Positions 15,501 to 26,819 of a DNA stretch of 64,000 nt are shown piece after piece. The notes beneath the pieces were generated by a model. The model was not told where the DNA came from and did no database searches. It saw only the letters and a program-made list of their open reading frames with translations. Source of the DNA: Synchiropus splendidus (lineage: Eukaryota; Chordata; Actinopteri; Syngnathiformes; Callionymidae); the NCBI RefSeq assembly GCF_027744825.2, contig NC_071335.1, positions 29,564,501 to 29,628,500 on the forward strand. The letters are read 5' to 3'. Positions within the stretch are counted from its first letter, which is position 1; each line of letters opens with the position of its first letter. The translations under genes were made by a program, and so were the position numbers.

Positions 15501-17203
15501 TCTCATGTGCTAATAAAAAAGAAAAAGGTTTTTTTTGCATCGCTATTCCATGTCCTACATTGCACATCATCGACCGGTGGTGTTTTTCTGCTGAAAAAAA
15601 AGTTCACAATAGCTATATATATTTCATGCTCCTTAACTAAGAATATTGTTATATGTTGGCAAAAATAATAATAATAAAATAATTTGCATGACTACATTAA
15701 ATTAAAATAAGTAAAGAATGAACAAATGAAAGAAGCACTTTCATAACAAACCCTGGCATTATTCAAACCAAACTGAACCCCCTTAATAAAGCAAATGTGT
15801 ACTGATGTACGGAGAGTCAGAATGGACGGATCTGATTTCCAATACAACACTGCTTGGCAGTGACATTTAAATGGTGCTCACTAGGCACGAAGCGTCCCAA
15901 ACCTGGTGTCAATACACCACCTGCAGCCCGAATCATTGAGAAAAGGCTGGATCTATTCCGGAATGTAGACTGGCCAAATGTTGCAGCAGAACTCGAGCCT
16001 GTAGACTCCGATTTCTTGTTCTTGTTCAGCCTCTAATGTGTTGTCTGAGATGGTGTACGTTGTAAGGAAATTCCCAACTGTTGCCTTTCTATCGTCGCTT
16101 GTCTACCCAAGTGCCTCAGTGGATATGTCCTGTTTTTCTGACCGTAGACAGGGCTTTGCATGAAAATCTCAAAAGAGCAGCAGTTTTTAAGTACTCGGAT
16201 CGTTCCATCGGGCACCAACAGCCTCAGTTTGAGTTCCAGCAAGTTTAAAGCAAACAAAGTGGTTGGAGAGTGTACAGTATATGCTAATATGATGCTGTTA
16301 GCTAACATAATATTTGTTCTGGTAGCGGAGTCCAAAGGAATCAAACAACAGATCAAGCGATTCAATCACACGCAAAGTTACTTTTACTAAAAGCTAATGC
16401 GCATGTGAGCGTATGAAAGGCAGCCGTGTGCACGAGGGACACCCACGCAGCCACAAAGGAACAAGTTAATTCCACAAACACATGCAGACTCACACATGCA
16501 TTATAAGACAACTGAAACGCACAGTGTGCGTCTGTTTCTTGCTGTTTTTTCCCTTTCTTTTCCCTCAATTAAATGTGTTCCTCTTTCAACATGTCTTTAG
16601 GGCACCTCTGTGGTCTCCAGCATCTCCAGAGGCATCCTGTCACACGCAACATCATAAGCATAATCACATAGCAAGAAAGCGGTTGTTCAAAACAAAACAC
16701 CCACATACCCAAAGTCACTGCACCTCCTGGCACTGTGGAAAGCGCCGCGGCTTCTGTGCGGAAAGCCAAAGCATAGATTCAACATGTGCGCACATCAACC
16801 CAAGCCTGACACCAGTCTTGACAAGTACAGTCTCGAGGGCATGACATAAACCTCCAAGTTGTCCAAGTGACTTGCTGGAAGCAACAATTCAGAGATGGAG
16901 CATGGTGGCTTCCTAGATTCATTTTTGACCTTGCGGCATTGATCCTTAACATCTCAAAGATTAAATTGGCACTTGAGAAATGGATTTGGCATGATATGCA
17001 TAGATTTCAGCGGGTGCCAAGCTAGGGGTATGAAAGAGGATGCTGGCAAGGACGCAGTGCAGTTCTCCCTGAACGTCTTAGAGAGCGTTCATGTTGTATA
17101 AATATACCGCATGCAAATATACACACAGACATCGATGTGATAAGGAGAGCATTTCTCCGCAAGCTAAGGGGATGGGAAGTATGTTACTATTGGAGGTACG
17201 ACT
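12567..17203. other. Unassigned DNA
   Basis: About 4.6 kb with no recognised gene. Features are an A run at about 13303-13322, a strongly purine-rich + strand at about 14935-15130 and a short (AAT)n at about 15664-15680. Open frames are short and unremarkable. Confidence 0.55.
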
Positions 17204-17465
17204 TCATAGGTAACGGCAAGCCACCAGATCTGACATGACCCACAGTCCATCCATCTTCTGGTTGTCAGGTCCTCTACCGCCGTAATAATCGAAGATCCTA
17301 GCCAGCCTTCGATTGCTTGCCCTGGAAAGGTTACATATTTCGGGGATTCGGGGGGAATCTAGCTTGTCAGCAAAAGCAACGCAACACGCTATTAGATCGA
17401 TTGAAAAGGCCACTTGTTTTCCATACTCATCGCCTGATACGCTGTCTGCCAAATAATACTCAGGT
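17204..17465 (-). CDS. Open 87-codon segment of unknown identity, possible exon
   Basis: The minus strand is open for about 87 codons after a plausible 3' splice site (CCGTTGTTTTCAG at about 17466-17478). The product begins TVPEYYLADSVSGDEYGKQV and includes RRLARIFDYYGGRGPDNQKM. The composition is balanced and protein-like, unlike most frames here, and it ends at a TGA. There is no initiating ATG at the front, no recognised domain and no partner exon found, so it could be a terminal exon, a conserved non-coding element or chance. Confidence 0.18.
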
Positions 17466-20316
17466 ACAGTGCTGAAAACAACGGCCCAGAAGATGAATCA
17501 GCAAACAAAGCACGGCGCTCCGGTCTAATGGAAGCTGGACCCGAACAGTTAATGCATTGCAGGCGGGCCAGATTCCTGCCACCACTCTTGCCTCCCCGTA
17601 GCAAGCCATCAGACAAATGAGTAAAGGGCTCCTCTTCTGCCTGCGTGTCAGTATATATATATATATATGTGTGTGCATGTATGTGTTTGTAACCGTGGTA
17701 ACGCACAGCAGTGTGTGTGTGTGTGTTGGGTAACGTGGCCCACTCAGCGCCTGGCTCCTCTCTCGATGTTATTTATGGTTGTTTAAATGATTTCAGACAC
17801 CTCTCATTTGTTTAGACAGATCAAATTGGGTTTCCGTCCAAGGACAGAGAAAGAAGGAGATGCAGTGAGAAGGAATCAAGGAGGTGCTGAGGTTTCTAGA
17901 CGTAGGGGGGGGAGCTTCAGGTGCCAGGAGAGGTTTAAAAGGCAAAAATTTAGAAGCATTTGTGGACTAAATGTCGCCGACGTCGTGGTCTGTGTCAGAG
18001 AAGGCGGAGGAGAGCACGACAATATCATGATAAGGTAGAAATACTGTTGAGAGACACAGAGAGAATGGACGAAACTGATAACAAGTGAAATGAAGGGAAC
18101 TTGCTGGAGATGAGAAGAGGGAGAGAGTATTGTATCAAAATTCAGAATGCATTTAGTCATACAGACAAAAAAGGTAGGAAGAAGTTAGAGGCTATAAAGT
18201 TCTGTTTGGCTGTCTTCAGTCCCTCAACATCAGTGCCAGATGGATAAATTACCATGCAGTTTGTCATGGCTGTCAGAACATCTGAGTAAAGTACTTCTGT
18301 TTAAAACATGGAGAAAGTTCCAAGAGGTTTCAATAAATTCATTTTTAAATTATTATTATTATGTCTAAACACAGTACAGACTTCCTCAAAACATGAACAA
18401 TAAAATAACAGACTAAAGAAATGCTGTTTATTCTTTTTAAGACTGACAAACTGGCAAACTTTAATCATGGTTTAGCAAGAAGGGACCCTCAATATTTTTG
18501 GATGAAAAAAAACTTACTTTAAACCAGCGGCCAGATGGTAAAATAGTGTTGGCTATTGTTTTTACTGTAAGATCTAGGTCTTGACAGACATGTTCTGCCA
18601 AAACAAGTCAGGTTCGAAGAAAGACAGAGCTGTTCAGTGCAATGTTTCAGCAGAGTTACACAGACGGTGAACAGTGGATTGAAATGATCTTGACAGCTGG
18701 TGTTCGGAGAAAATGTAAGCGTGGACCGCTCTCAAAGGCTGTTTGATATTGTGTGTTCATCCGGATCCACTGCGAAGAAACTTGGGATCGGCTGGTGAAG
18801 TAAGTGCAGGACACAGTTTCATGAAGCTTCATCAGCCCATCGCGACTGTATCAATTCAACTGCGGGAAATCTAAGTGCAAGAGGGAGAAATATTTGTTCA
18901 TAAATCATATGACTAACTATAATAACGGACTAGAACAATGGGATAACAATTCCGTGGTGACAACAAAGACATGCGAGAAGCAGGTTACAATCAGCTCTAC
19001 TTTCCCATTCAGGAACAAATTTGTTTCGGCTACATTCTTCGATTCCGGAGGAGGGTCTTCCGGTTCTGCAAGATTTTTCCTGATTCAATTCCTTGCTCAA
19101 CATTGCAGGTTGTCGTGTGTGGGCTCAGGTGAGTCTTCTGCTTCTACGAACAGTAACACTTGCTAAAAAGATTCTGTAAAATAATAGGTTCACATTTCCC
19201 AAAACACACTTTTTAAATTGCCCCGACATGCAACTCTGTTCCATTCTTTCTCCGCTTTTATTTCGACTTGCCATGGTGATACATTCATTGACAACTGTGA
19301 CTCGCCAGGTACAGCTACGGTCTGAGTCTACACTGTACGTGCCGCAACGTCAGCAGTGCTAGGCACAAACTCGCTTCACACACTGTATTGTATAAATGTT
19401 GCTTTCAATCTGAAAATAAAACAGTCAAGATACTTAAAATCTAAAATCTAAATCTAAACCGGATAGTTTCTTCTTTGTTTTGAGCATTCAGCAGCTGACC
19501 GCCTGCTCCCTCTTCACCTATCCTCACCATCCTCCTTCATCACACCTCTCTCCTTCCAGCCCTCCGTTGCCACATCTGTCAACCTTTTGGGTTGTCATCC
19601 TCTTCTTCATTCAGCCGGTATCTTCTTTTTCAACCATACTCCCGCAAACACCTTCCCTTTTTCTCAGCATGTCCAAACTGTCTGAGTCAGGTCTTCGATA
19701 CTTTGTCTCCAAATTCTCCACATGAGCTATGTGATGAACCTTTCTTGTTTTCAAATCCTGGAAAATGTATGTATTTATTTTGTTTGTTTCAGTGTGCGCT
19801 TCACACATACATGGCGACGTTACTCCACAAACATGAACGTTTGTGTTTGCGCGTGATGCTCGGATGCTGAGTGAGGAATCAAAGAGCACACGTCGACAGC
19901 GGGAGAAAGCTTGTTTGTCTGCTTATAACCCTCCAGGGAATCCAGGGAAACCAGTGGGAGGTAAGGCGCGTCTCTGGCTGTTAAAACTCAACTCACATGT
20001 ATAGACAAACGTGGAACCAAGGAGTGAAATCATGGCCCTGAATGAAAAACACAGCTCACTTCAATTAATGTGTTTGCAATGCAGTTTGTTGTGCGATACG
20101 TGTCCATTTTGAGCCTAATTGCTTCTGAGCTTCGCCTTGCTTTTAAGAGTTGGGGGAGAATCTGACAAGTTCAGAATGTTGAGCAACACTAACAATGTTC
20201 AACCCACACTGTTGTGTTTACGGCTACGCAGCCGGCGGTCTTCGGAATTGTTGGAGAAAGTGAAAGGCTTGAATGCCCAATAAATATTGACAGAAAACTA
20301 GCTCAACAAAAGAAGT

Positions 20317-20320
<4 letters not shown>
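17466..20320. other. Unassigned DNA with small microsatellites
   Basis: Contains a short TA run (about 17652-17667), a (GT)8 run (about 17717-17732), a purine-rich + strand (about 17835-18030) and a short tandem of TAAAATC/TAAATC units (about 19435-19457). No gene recognised. Confidence 0.55.
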
Positions 20321-20402
<82 letters not shown>

Positions 20403-20430
20403 GGAGAGAGAGAGAGAGAGACAGAGAGAC
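20321..20430. repeat. (TA)n plus (GA)n microsatellite
   Basis: About 79 bp of AT repeats (20321-20399) followed by a GA-rich tail (20400-20430). Confidence 0.95.
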
Positions 20431-20487
20431 TTTTTTTATATATATATTGGTTTTTATCTCTGTTATTCCGTTGGTCAGAAATGGAGT

Positions 20488-20716
20488 CAAGTGACCCATT
20501 TCCTTACAGCGCAAGAAATGAATAACACAAAGCAAAAAGGTGCCACGTGGTCTTCTCTCTCACCAGAAACCTCATCCAGATTATCGCTGAAGTTCAGCTG
20601 CTTATTCCCAAAGGGGACTTTTCTAGGTGACTTGACTTGCTGCCCAAGCCAATGCATGGCCACTGACTTCTTTGACACATCAGATTCCTTCAACCTCAGA
20701 CTGACAATGGAACACG
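20488..20716 (+). mobile_element. L2-like LINE endonuclease fragment, + copy
   Basis: Translates on the + strand to a segment containing [20 protein letters not shown] and [17 protein letters not shown], the same product as the minus-strand copy at 22797-23035. By eye the two differ by about 15 substitutions plus a small indel that removes the FNIHV-type residues of the endonuclease GDFNIHV motif in this copy. The homology stops at 20716, exactly at the arm of a perfect inverted repeat. It is a duplicated piece of the neighbouring element, not an independent gene. Confidence 0.7.
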
Positions 20717-20727
20717 CTACGGGGAGG

Positions 20728-20767
<40 letters not shown>

Positions 20768-20780
20768 CCTCCCCGTAGCG
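20715..20780. repeat. Perfect 16 bp inverted repeat with a TA core
   Basis: CGCTACGGGGAGGCAA (20715-20730) is followed by about 34 bp of TA repeats and then its exact reverse complement (20765-20780). The sequence then continues AGGCAAC into another TA array, so part of the arm is repeated. The TA core is itself self-complementary, so the whole 66 bp can fold as one long cruciform. Confidence 0.9.
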
Positions 20781-20783
20781 AGG

Positions 20784-20786
<3 letters not shown>

Positions 20787-20879
<93 letters not shown>
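20787..20879. repeat. (TA)n microsatellite
   Basis: About 92 bp of uninterrupted TA, directly beyond the 16 bp inverted repeat. Confidence 0.95.
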
Positions 20880-20882
<3 letters not shown>

Positions 20883-21339
20883 ACTGATCTGCCCTTCACA
20901 GAGAGGCAGTACTAGACATAGGTGAGAGTTCCGACCCTTGCCTCACTTGACTCAATACGACCAGCATTCCAGCTCCACAAGCATCTGCAATCTATGTACT
21001 AATAATACTCCAACATGAGCTGAAATGACGGCGGGTGCAATAATGGAGCCCTAATTGCCTCTCTGAAGTGCACTTGGCATTCCAAAGGTTACTTGAAGGA
21101 AAAGGTTCTCAACAATGTCTGCTCAACTGACATTGTTACTGACCGGAATACATGATGACTTTGACGGCAGACTTTGTTGTGGACGTCATCATGTTACAAT
21201 TTGTTTGTCTGAGCGACCACAGATAATAACTCTAAACCAAATGCTGATCCAAAAGGAAGTTAAAAAAACAAAAGACCTGCAGTACCTATATGCAAAAACA
21301 TGCAAGGAGCCCTGAAAGTCCGACAGAACAAGAAGAAGC
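20880..21339. other. Unassigned DNA between TA arrays
   Basis: 460 bp with no recognised motif. It lies inside the loop of the inverted L2-like pair, bounded on both sides by TA arrays. Confidence 0.6.
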
Positions 21340-21362
21340 ATATATATATATATATATATATA
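21340..21362. repeat. Short (TA)n abutting Tigger-like copy 2
   Basis: About 22 bp of TA repeats replace the first roughly 95 bp of the Tigger-like element that should follow. Confidence 0.9.
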
Positions 21363-21954
21363 AAGAACTAATGCGTTCCAAGCCTTAAAATAGTCTTTTG
21401 TAGGAGTGAATGTAGAGTGTCTGCTGCAGGTGCGCTGTTCCTCTATGTGTGTGGCCGCTGCATGTGGGAGGGGTTGCCGAGTGAGTGACGTCTCTCCAGA
21501 AGTGAAGAGGTGCCCGGTGCGTGTCCAGCTCTGAATGTGCACTTCTGTGCAGTTTGGCTGTGACAAAGTCATAAACCAAGTCACGCTCTGTCCCAGACTC
21601 GCCTCATCCCTGTCCCAGCTCCAGCCCACAACAGGACATCAAACCCTGGAGTGGTGTGGAGAGCGAGCACCTCCCCTGTGACACTCTACCACGGTCCAGT
21701 GCGGAGACAGGAGAGGTTTTACACCTCAATATGAAGAACAAAACAGTCAGTAAATGTAGCTAACGGGACACGTCTGCATACAGAGGCTGCGTTATACACA
21801 ATAACAAAGCACGTCGTGGGTCAGCTGATCAGTCCGCGTATGTCATGTTTTTTCTGGCTTATTTCGGGGGCGTTTGAGTTCTGGATTTTCGTTCGAAATC
21901 CGAAGCAAAAAAATCTAGAAACTTTTGTTCCGATTTGTTGGAAAACCGAGGCAC

Positions 21955-21958
<4 letters not shown>
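21363..21958 (+). mobile_element. Tigger-like element, 5'-truncated copy 2
   Basis: Matches copy 1 from ATGCGTTCCAAGCC to the 3' terminus with very few differences through most of its length. The 5' terminal repeat is missing and a TA array sits in its place. The 3' end reads CCGAGGCACCACT and merges into TA instead of ending CACTG. Confidence 0.85.

Positions 21959-21989
<31 letters not shown>
21959..21989. repeat. Short (TA)n between Tigger-like copy 2 and the L2-like relic
   Basis: About 30 bp of TA repeats fused to the 3' end of the Tigger-like copy and, on the other side, to the truncated reverse-transcriptase region of the L2-like element. Confidence 0.9.
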
Positions 21990-21993
<4 letters not shown>

Positions 21994-23037
21994 GCACCCA
22001 GATCATTGGTGTCTGGCCGAGGTTTCTTTAAGAGAGGTTGGATCGATGCGTGTTTAAAAGCTGTTGGAAATGTTCCTTAACAGAGGGACTCATAAACAAT
22101 TGATAAAACACTGGGCCCACATCTCTTTTAAGAAGTATGTGGGATGGATGTTGAGGCTGCAGCTGGTTGGCTTCATGTACGAGATTGTGTTTGGGTTTGG
22201 TGAGTTAATGAAATAGTCAGGAAGGTGGTAGAGTCGGTGGAGAACTTGTTGGTCGTGAAGGAAAGGTGTTTTGAGGGCGTAATGTGTTCTCTAATCCTGA
22301 TGACCTTGTCAAAAATAAAAGGTCAGGAATTTGTCGAGTTTTGTTGACGCAACCATGAAAAATTGAGTGGCAGGTGTCATTATGGAGTTTAAGACCAGGA
22401 AAAGTCCTCCAGGGTTGGAGTGGCTCGAGAAGATTAAGATTAAGAGTAGCAGGTTCTTCTGGCTTCCTTCATTTTGATTTTGTGACAGTCTTGTTTATGT
22501 TTTTTCATCGCAAAGATGTCTCATGCAGGAGAGCGTTGAAACAGGTGACAAATTCTTCTGTGTTCAGATTTGCAAGTGATGTAAATAGATGTAAATAATA
22601 TAATAATAATAAATAATAGGGTAAATAGTAAAGCAAATAAAGAGAATTTCCTGGCTGACTCAGACTTAAAAGACCCAGGTGGTAGAGTTTTGAACTCCAT
22701 CTTTTATCGATGTCAGAATGCAAGATGTCCTTGAGGGGAGGTAGGGTGGATAACAGAATAGACAACTAGGTCGAGGATATGACTCTTTGTGTGTGAACTG
22801 TGTTCCATTGCCAGTCTGAGGCTGAAGGAATCTGATGTGTCAAAGAAGTCAGTGGCCATGCATTGGCTTGGACAGCAGACATGAATGTTGAGGTCACCTC
22901 GGAAAGTCACCTTTGGGAATAAGCAGCTGAACTTCAGCAGTGATCTGGAGGAGGTTTCTGGCGAGAGAGAAGACCACGTGACACCTTTTTGCTTTGTGTT
23001 ATTCATTTCTTGCTCTGTAAGGAAACGGGTCACTGTA
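21990..23037 (-). mobile_element. L2-like LINE relic: endonuclease end, linker, start of RT
   Basis: Reading the minus strand from 23035: an endonuclease C-terminus with GDLNIHVCCPS and HILDLVVYS, matching the GDFNIHV...DLV pattern of L2-type endonucleases. A decayed linker with frame breaks follows. Near 22110-21990 comes the start of reverse transcriptase, seen as GPSVLSIVYESLC, ASIQPLLKKPRPDTNDLG, the usual lead-in to the RT fingers. The copy stops there at a TA array, so the catalytic RT core is gone. Several stops and frameshifts make it dead. Its endonuclease part is duplicated in inverted orientation at 20488-20716. Clade (L2 rather than CR1 or Rex) is by resemblance. Confidence 0.75.
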
Positions 23038-23076
23038 GCACCATGACATCCATGACTCCAAGGATGTCATGGTGCT
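23037..23076. repeat. Perfect 15 bp inverted repeat at the L2-like edge
   Basis: AGCACCATGACATCC (23037-23051) and its exact complement (23062-23076) enclose a 10-base loop. It starts precisely where the homology of the L2-like endonuclease copies ends. Confidence 0.85.
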
Positions 23077-24305
23077 GGCATTTGTGACCAACGGTATACA
23101 GAGGTGAAAACCAATGCTCATGCATCTTGAAAGACTTGAAAGACATGAATAAATAAATACATTTCACCTCTCTAATGTACACTATTCTAGTTTGAGATTT
23201 ACATATAGCTCATTAAAGGGAGGCACAGAGCTGATTTACTTTACAAGCAGCGTCAAAAATAAACCTGTAACATGAAGCGAATTCAGAGCGTGGCCGACAG
23301 GTTCACGTGAGTATGTGGAACAGTGACCTCTTCTGAGATGCAGATTTATCTTTTTGATCTCTCTCCTGTGAGTGCAGCAGAGGGAAACAATAAGTGGCTC
23401 ACTTTAAAAAGGCAGGAATGGATTTAGCTTAAGCAGTGGGTGGCTGGAAATAAATGGGTTAAACAGATGCTCCCATTTGAAGGTAAATACCTCAGTGAAA
23501 AAGCTGAAGTGGGTCAAAGAAGGAAGTAGGATGTCTTCATTTAAAAGTCATAAGGACTGAAAACATTGAGTTGACTGTGTTTGTAGGGGCCAAAAGAAGA
23601 GAGTGGAGGGGGCGCAAGAAATAACCAGATCAAGATGGAGGTGACTACAATCGGGACTAGTTGTATTTGAGCAGTCATGTTAAAGAAACAGAAGATTTAT
23701 TTTTTAACTGTTACTGGAGTCTAAAAACAGAGCAAGCCAATATACAAACAGCAACAATAATAATAATAATAATAACAGTAGTAGTAGGAGACTGTCAGGT
23801 ATCGGTCTTAATGTTATTCACTGTTAACTATACAGAATGAGAGAATTACTTTTCCAACTAGTGATACACTGTATAACTAGTTACATGGAAACTACCGACA
23901 TATCGACTGAGGTTCTATGACTTTATGACGTTATTTCCCAAAGCAACCTGCATTGAACAGAATCTGAGTTGATTTCTGAGGTTTTCCTATGCTTTTATTT
24001 TTGAAAAAAAAAGCCTTTTTTTTCTCTTGTCTTGTAAAATGTTTTTTCAAGCCCCTGATGCACAGCTTTTCTCCAGCGATCAATTGTGCTGTAATTACGA
24101 ACTAAGGCTCCTGTCAGAGATCTTTATCTTATCTGGCTCAGCAATTTGATAATGGAGTTTATCAGGGGAGATGCCTCGTGTGATTTTTACCACATCAAGG
24201 ATACACAAGGATGTTTGGGGTCGGGGGTTCAAAAGACACTGTAACTTGTCAGATGTAGTGCTTAAAAATAAAGGTGCTCATGTTATTGCATGGTAAATAT
24301 ATATA
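23077..24305. other. Unassigned DNA
   Basis: An (AAT)n run lies at about 23756-23776. Otherwise no repeat or gene recognised. Confidence 0.55.
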
Positions 24306-25210
24306 CTGCACAAAAACAATAAAGGGAACTCGAAAGTAACACGTCGCCGATCTCAATGAATGACATATTTTTATGAAATACTCTTCAGCATCTTTCCATA
24401 GTTGAATGTGCCGACAACAAAAACAGACAAACATTATCAAAGAAAATCAAAAGTATCAACCCATGGAGGTCTGGATTCTGAGTTATCCTCAAAATTAAAG
24501 TGGAAAAACACAGTCAAACTGAGGCTAGGTAGTGTGTGTGACACCCCTACAACTCCTGGGCGTGATCCAGATGAATCTCCTCCAGACCTGGACTAAAGCA
24601 TCCGCCAACTCCTGGACAGTCTTTAGTGTAACTTGGTGTTGGTGGATGGAGCAAGACATGATGTCCAACATGTGCTCAATTGGATTCAGGTCTGGGGAAC
24701 TGGCGGGCCAGTCTATAACATCAATACCTTTGTATTGCAGGGTTCTTGCCCTCCAACGGCCTCCTCCACGTCTCCTGATGTGCTCACCTGTCTCCTGGTA
24801 CACTACGCTGACAGACACAGCAAACCTTCTTGCCACAGCTCGCACTGATCTGCCATCCTGGATGAGCTGCACGACCTGCACCACATGTGTGGGTTGAAGA
24901 CTCCGTCTCATGCCACCACTAGAGTGAAAGCACCGCCATCATTCAAAAGTGACCAAAACATCAGCCAGAAAACATCGGAACTGAGAAGTGGTCTCTGGTC
25001 ACCACCTGCAGAACCACTCCTTTATTGGGTGTTGTCTTGCCAATTGCCTATAATTATTTCCACCTGTTGTCTATTCCATTTTGACAACAGCTTCTGAAAT
25101 TGATGGTCAATAAGTGTTCAGAATCTGAAGTGAACAGTTCGACTTCACAAAAGTGTGGTTTACCTGGAGTTACGTTGTGTTAAGTGTCCCCTTTATTTTT
25201 TTTTTAGCAG
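24306..25210 (-). mobile_element. Internally deleted Tc1-like transposon (905 bp)
   Basis: The ends are imperfect inverted repeats: left CTGCACAAAAACAATAAAGG, right (complement) CTGCTAAAAAAAAAATAAAG, both leading into AAGGGGA-type sequence. TA precedes the left end; the right end runs into a (TATC)n array. Between them is a minus-strand transposase relic (next entry). Known fish elements of this kind are longer, about 1.3-1.6 kb, so an internal segment has been lost. Non-autonomous. Confidence 0.75.
24525..24911 (-). pseudogene. Tc1-like transposase, catalytic core deleted
   Basis: An intact-looking 128-codon frame that is really a shortened transposase. Residues 11-36 (VQLIQDGRSVRAVARRFAVS) form the first helix-turn-helix of the DNA-binding domain. 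Five or six residues usually present before YQETG (an RAWRR-like piece) are missing. Residues 46-56 keep RRRGGGR, an AT-hook-like GRPR-region remnant. The frame then jumps at about residue 60 to the C-terminus, IDWPASSPDLNPIEH (residues 66-80), which holds the third catalytic acid (Glu79) of the DD34E triad. The segment with the first two Asp residues is absent, so it cannot transpose. An ATG (24911) starts the frame at the position usual for this family. Confidence 0.8.
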
Positions 25211-25212
25211 TT

Positions 25213-25213
<1 letters not shown>

Positions 25214-25252
<39 letters not shown>

Positions 25253-25260
25253 ATATATAC
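25214..25260. repeat. (TATC)n plus TA microsatellite
   Basis: About nine TATC units then a short TATATATA stretch, joining the right end of the Tc1-like element to Tigger-like copy 3. Confidence 0.95.
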
Positions 25261-25462
25261 ACTCTACCACGGTCCAGTGTGGAGACAGGAAAGGTTTTAC
25301 ACCTCAATATGAAGAACAAACAGTCAGTAAATGTAGCTAACGGGACACGTCTGCAGCGCACGTCGTGGGTCAGCTGATCGGTCCGCTCACGTTATGGTTT
25401 TTCCGGCTTTTTTCGTTGGCGTTCGAGTTCTGGATTTTCGTTTGAAATCCGAGGTACCACTA
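25259..25462 (+). mobile_element. Tigger-like element, truncated copy 3
   Basis: Begins at CACTCTACCACGGTCCAGTG, corresponding to about 10794 of copy 1, directly after a TA run. It lacks an internal piece after GACACGTCTGCA and ends CCGAGGTACCACT, merging into TGTGTATG-TA repeats. Confidence 0.85.
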
Positions 25463-25468
25463 TGTGTA

Positions 25469-25471
<3 letters not shown>

Positions 25472-25553
<82 letters not shown>

Positions 25554-25597
25554 AAAACACCTTGTAAAAATGATGTGTATGTATATATATATATATG
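25472..25597. repeat. (TA)n microsatellites
   Basis: A TA array of about 78 bp (25472-25549), a 30 bp link, then a 15 bp TA run (25582-25596). Confidence 0.95.
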
Positions 25598-26819
25598 TCA
25601 GGTGGCCTCATTCTTCACTCTCCTCATTCAGCCTCCCTCCAAGCCACCTGGTCCTGGGTCTGTGTATCACCACCCCTGCACATGCCTGAAGATGCACCGA
25701 CCATCAAGACCTTGGCTGATGTATTTCTGCGTTTTCATTTCTATTCATTTATTTATTCATTGTTTAAAAATGGATGCAAACTGCATTAGATCTTGAATGT
25801 AGCCAACAAGGACCATACACACTTCCTACGTCACCAGCAGTATATTGTCTTTCAAACCACCAGTCAAGTCTCTTCTTTATGGAACAGCAGATTCTCCTCT
25901 TCGTATGAAGGAAGTCAGACGCTCATACAGTCAGAAATGCACTAGTGAAGAATAGATACATAAGCTCAAGAAAAATGACAACGACACGGCTCTGATTCAG
26001 TCTCTCCTGGTGGGAGCACTATACTCTCTACTGGAGTTTCTGCTCCTCTCGTGATGGTTGACGTTCCAACTCCCCAGGTGTCTTGATTACTCGCCTCTGG
26101 TGTCTGTTGCAGCACTTTTGCAATCAGCGATGAAAAGGGGAATAAAAAAAGAAAAAAAATTGACTTTACTTTTGTCATTTGAACTTTGAACCACGTCGTG
26201 AGTTCTCCTGTCACCTCCATTGATCCTGCTCATCCCCTCTACACACAATTCCTCCTCATGTTCCCTGTGATCACACCACCTCATCGGTTGTCCTTCTCTT
26301 CATCTTTTGTTGTGTTGCAGGGTCGTGAAGGCAGAGAGATCACAAGTGCAGCGCTGATCTCAACAGCATCACCTTCTTCAGCGTCCCAACACATTAAACA
26401 GAGACCGGATCCAGGGTGGTCCTCTACCAGAAACACATCATCACACACAAACATGTTCATTTTGGGTTGCATTTCAAGAGTTCCTTTAACAATACATGTC
26501 ACCGTTTTCTCCATATTCTAATCTGCTGGGTCGCCATGACCCAATAAAACTCGGAATGTTATTGTGAAATGTCCCAGGAAACCAAACGTGTAACATGATG
26601 GGAACTTGGCACAGTGCATGTTCCAAGAATGCTTGGGAGCTCAACTGTTTCGGATGTTCAGTGAGATGTATTGTTCTGAACCGTGTTGAGTCTAGCTGAC
26701 CTGTGCATACTCTTTGAAATAATTCATCCTTTTGACCAGTTGAACCCGTGAACCAGTTATTCTCCCACACTTTCGCTTGGTGTCTTCATCTCCAACATTC
26801 TTTGTCCAACACGTTTCTG
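25598..26819. other. Unassigned DNA
   Basis: No recognised gene. A minus-strand frame at 26281-26514 and one at 25966-26220 have protein-like composition but no domain, start context or matching splice phase that I can defend. Confidence 0.45.

Noticed and set aside
26281..26514. Minus-strand frame with acidic, Cys-containing product
   Set aside because: Composition is suggestive, but there is no domain, partner exon or splice signal in phase.
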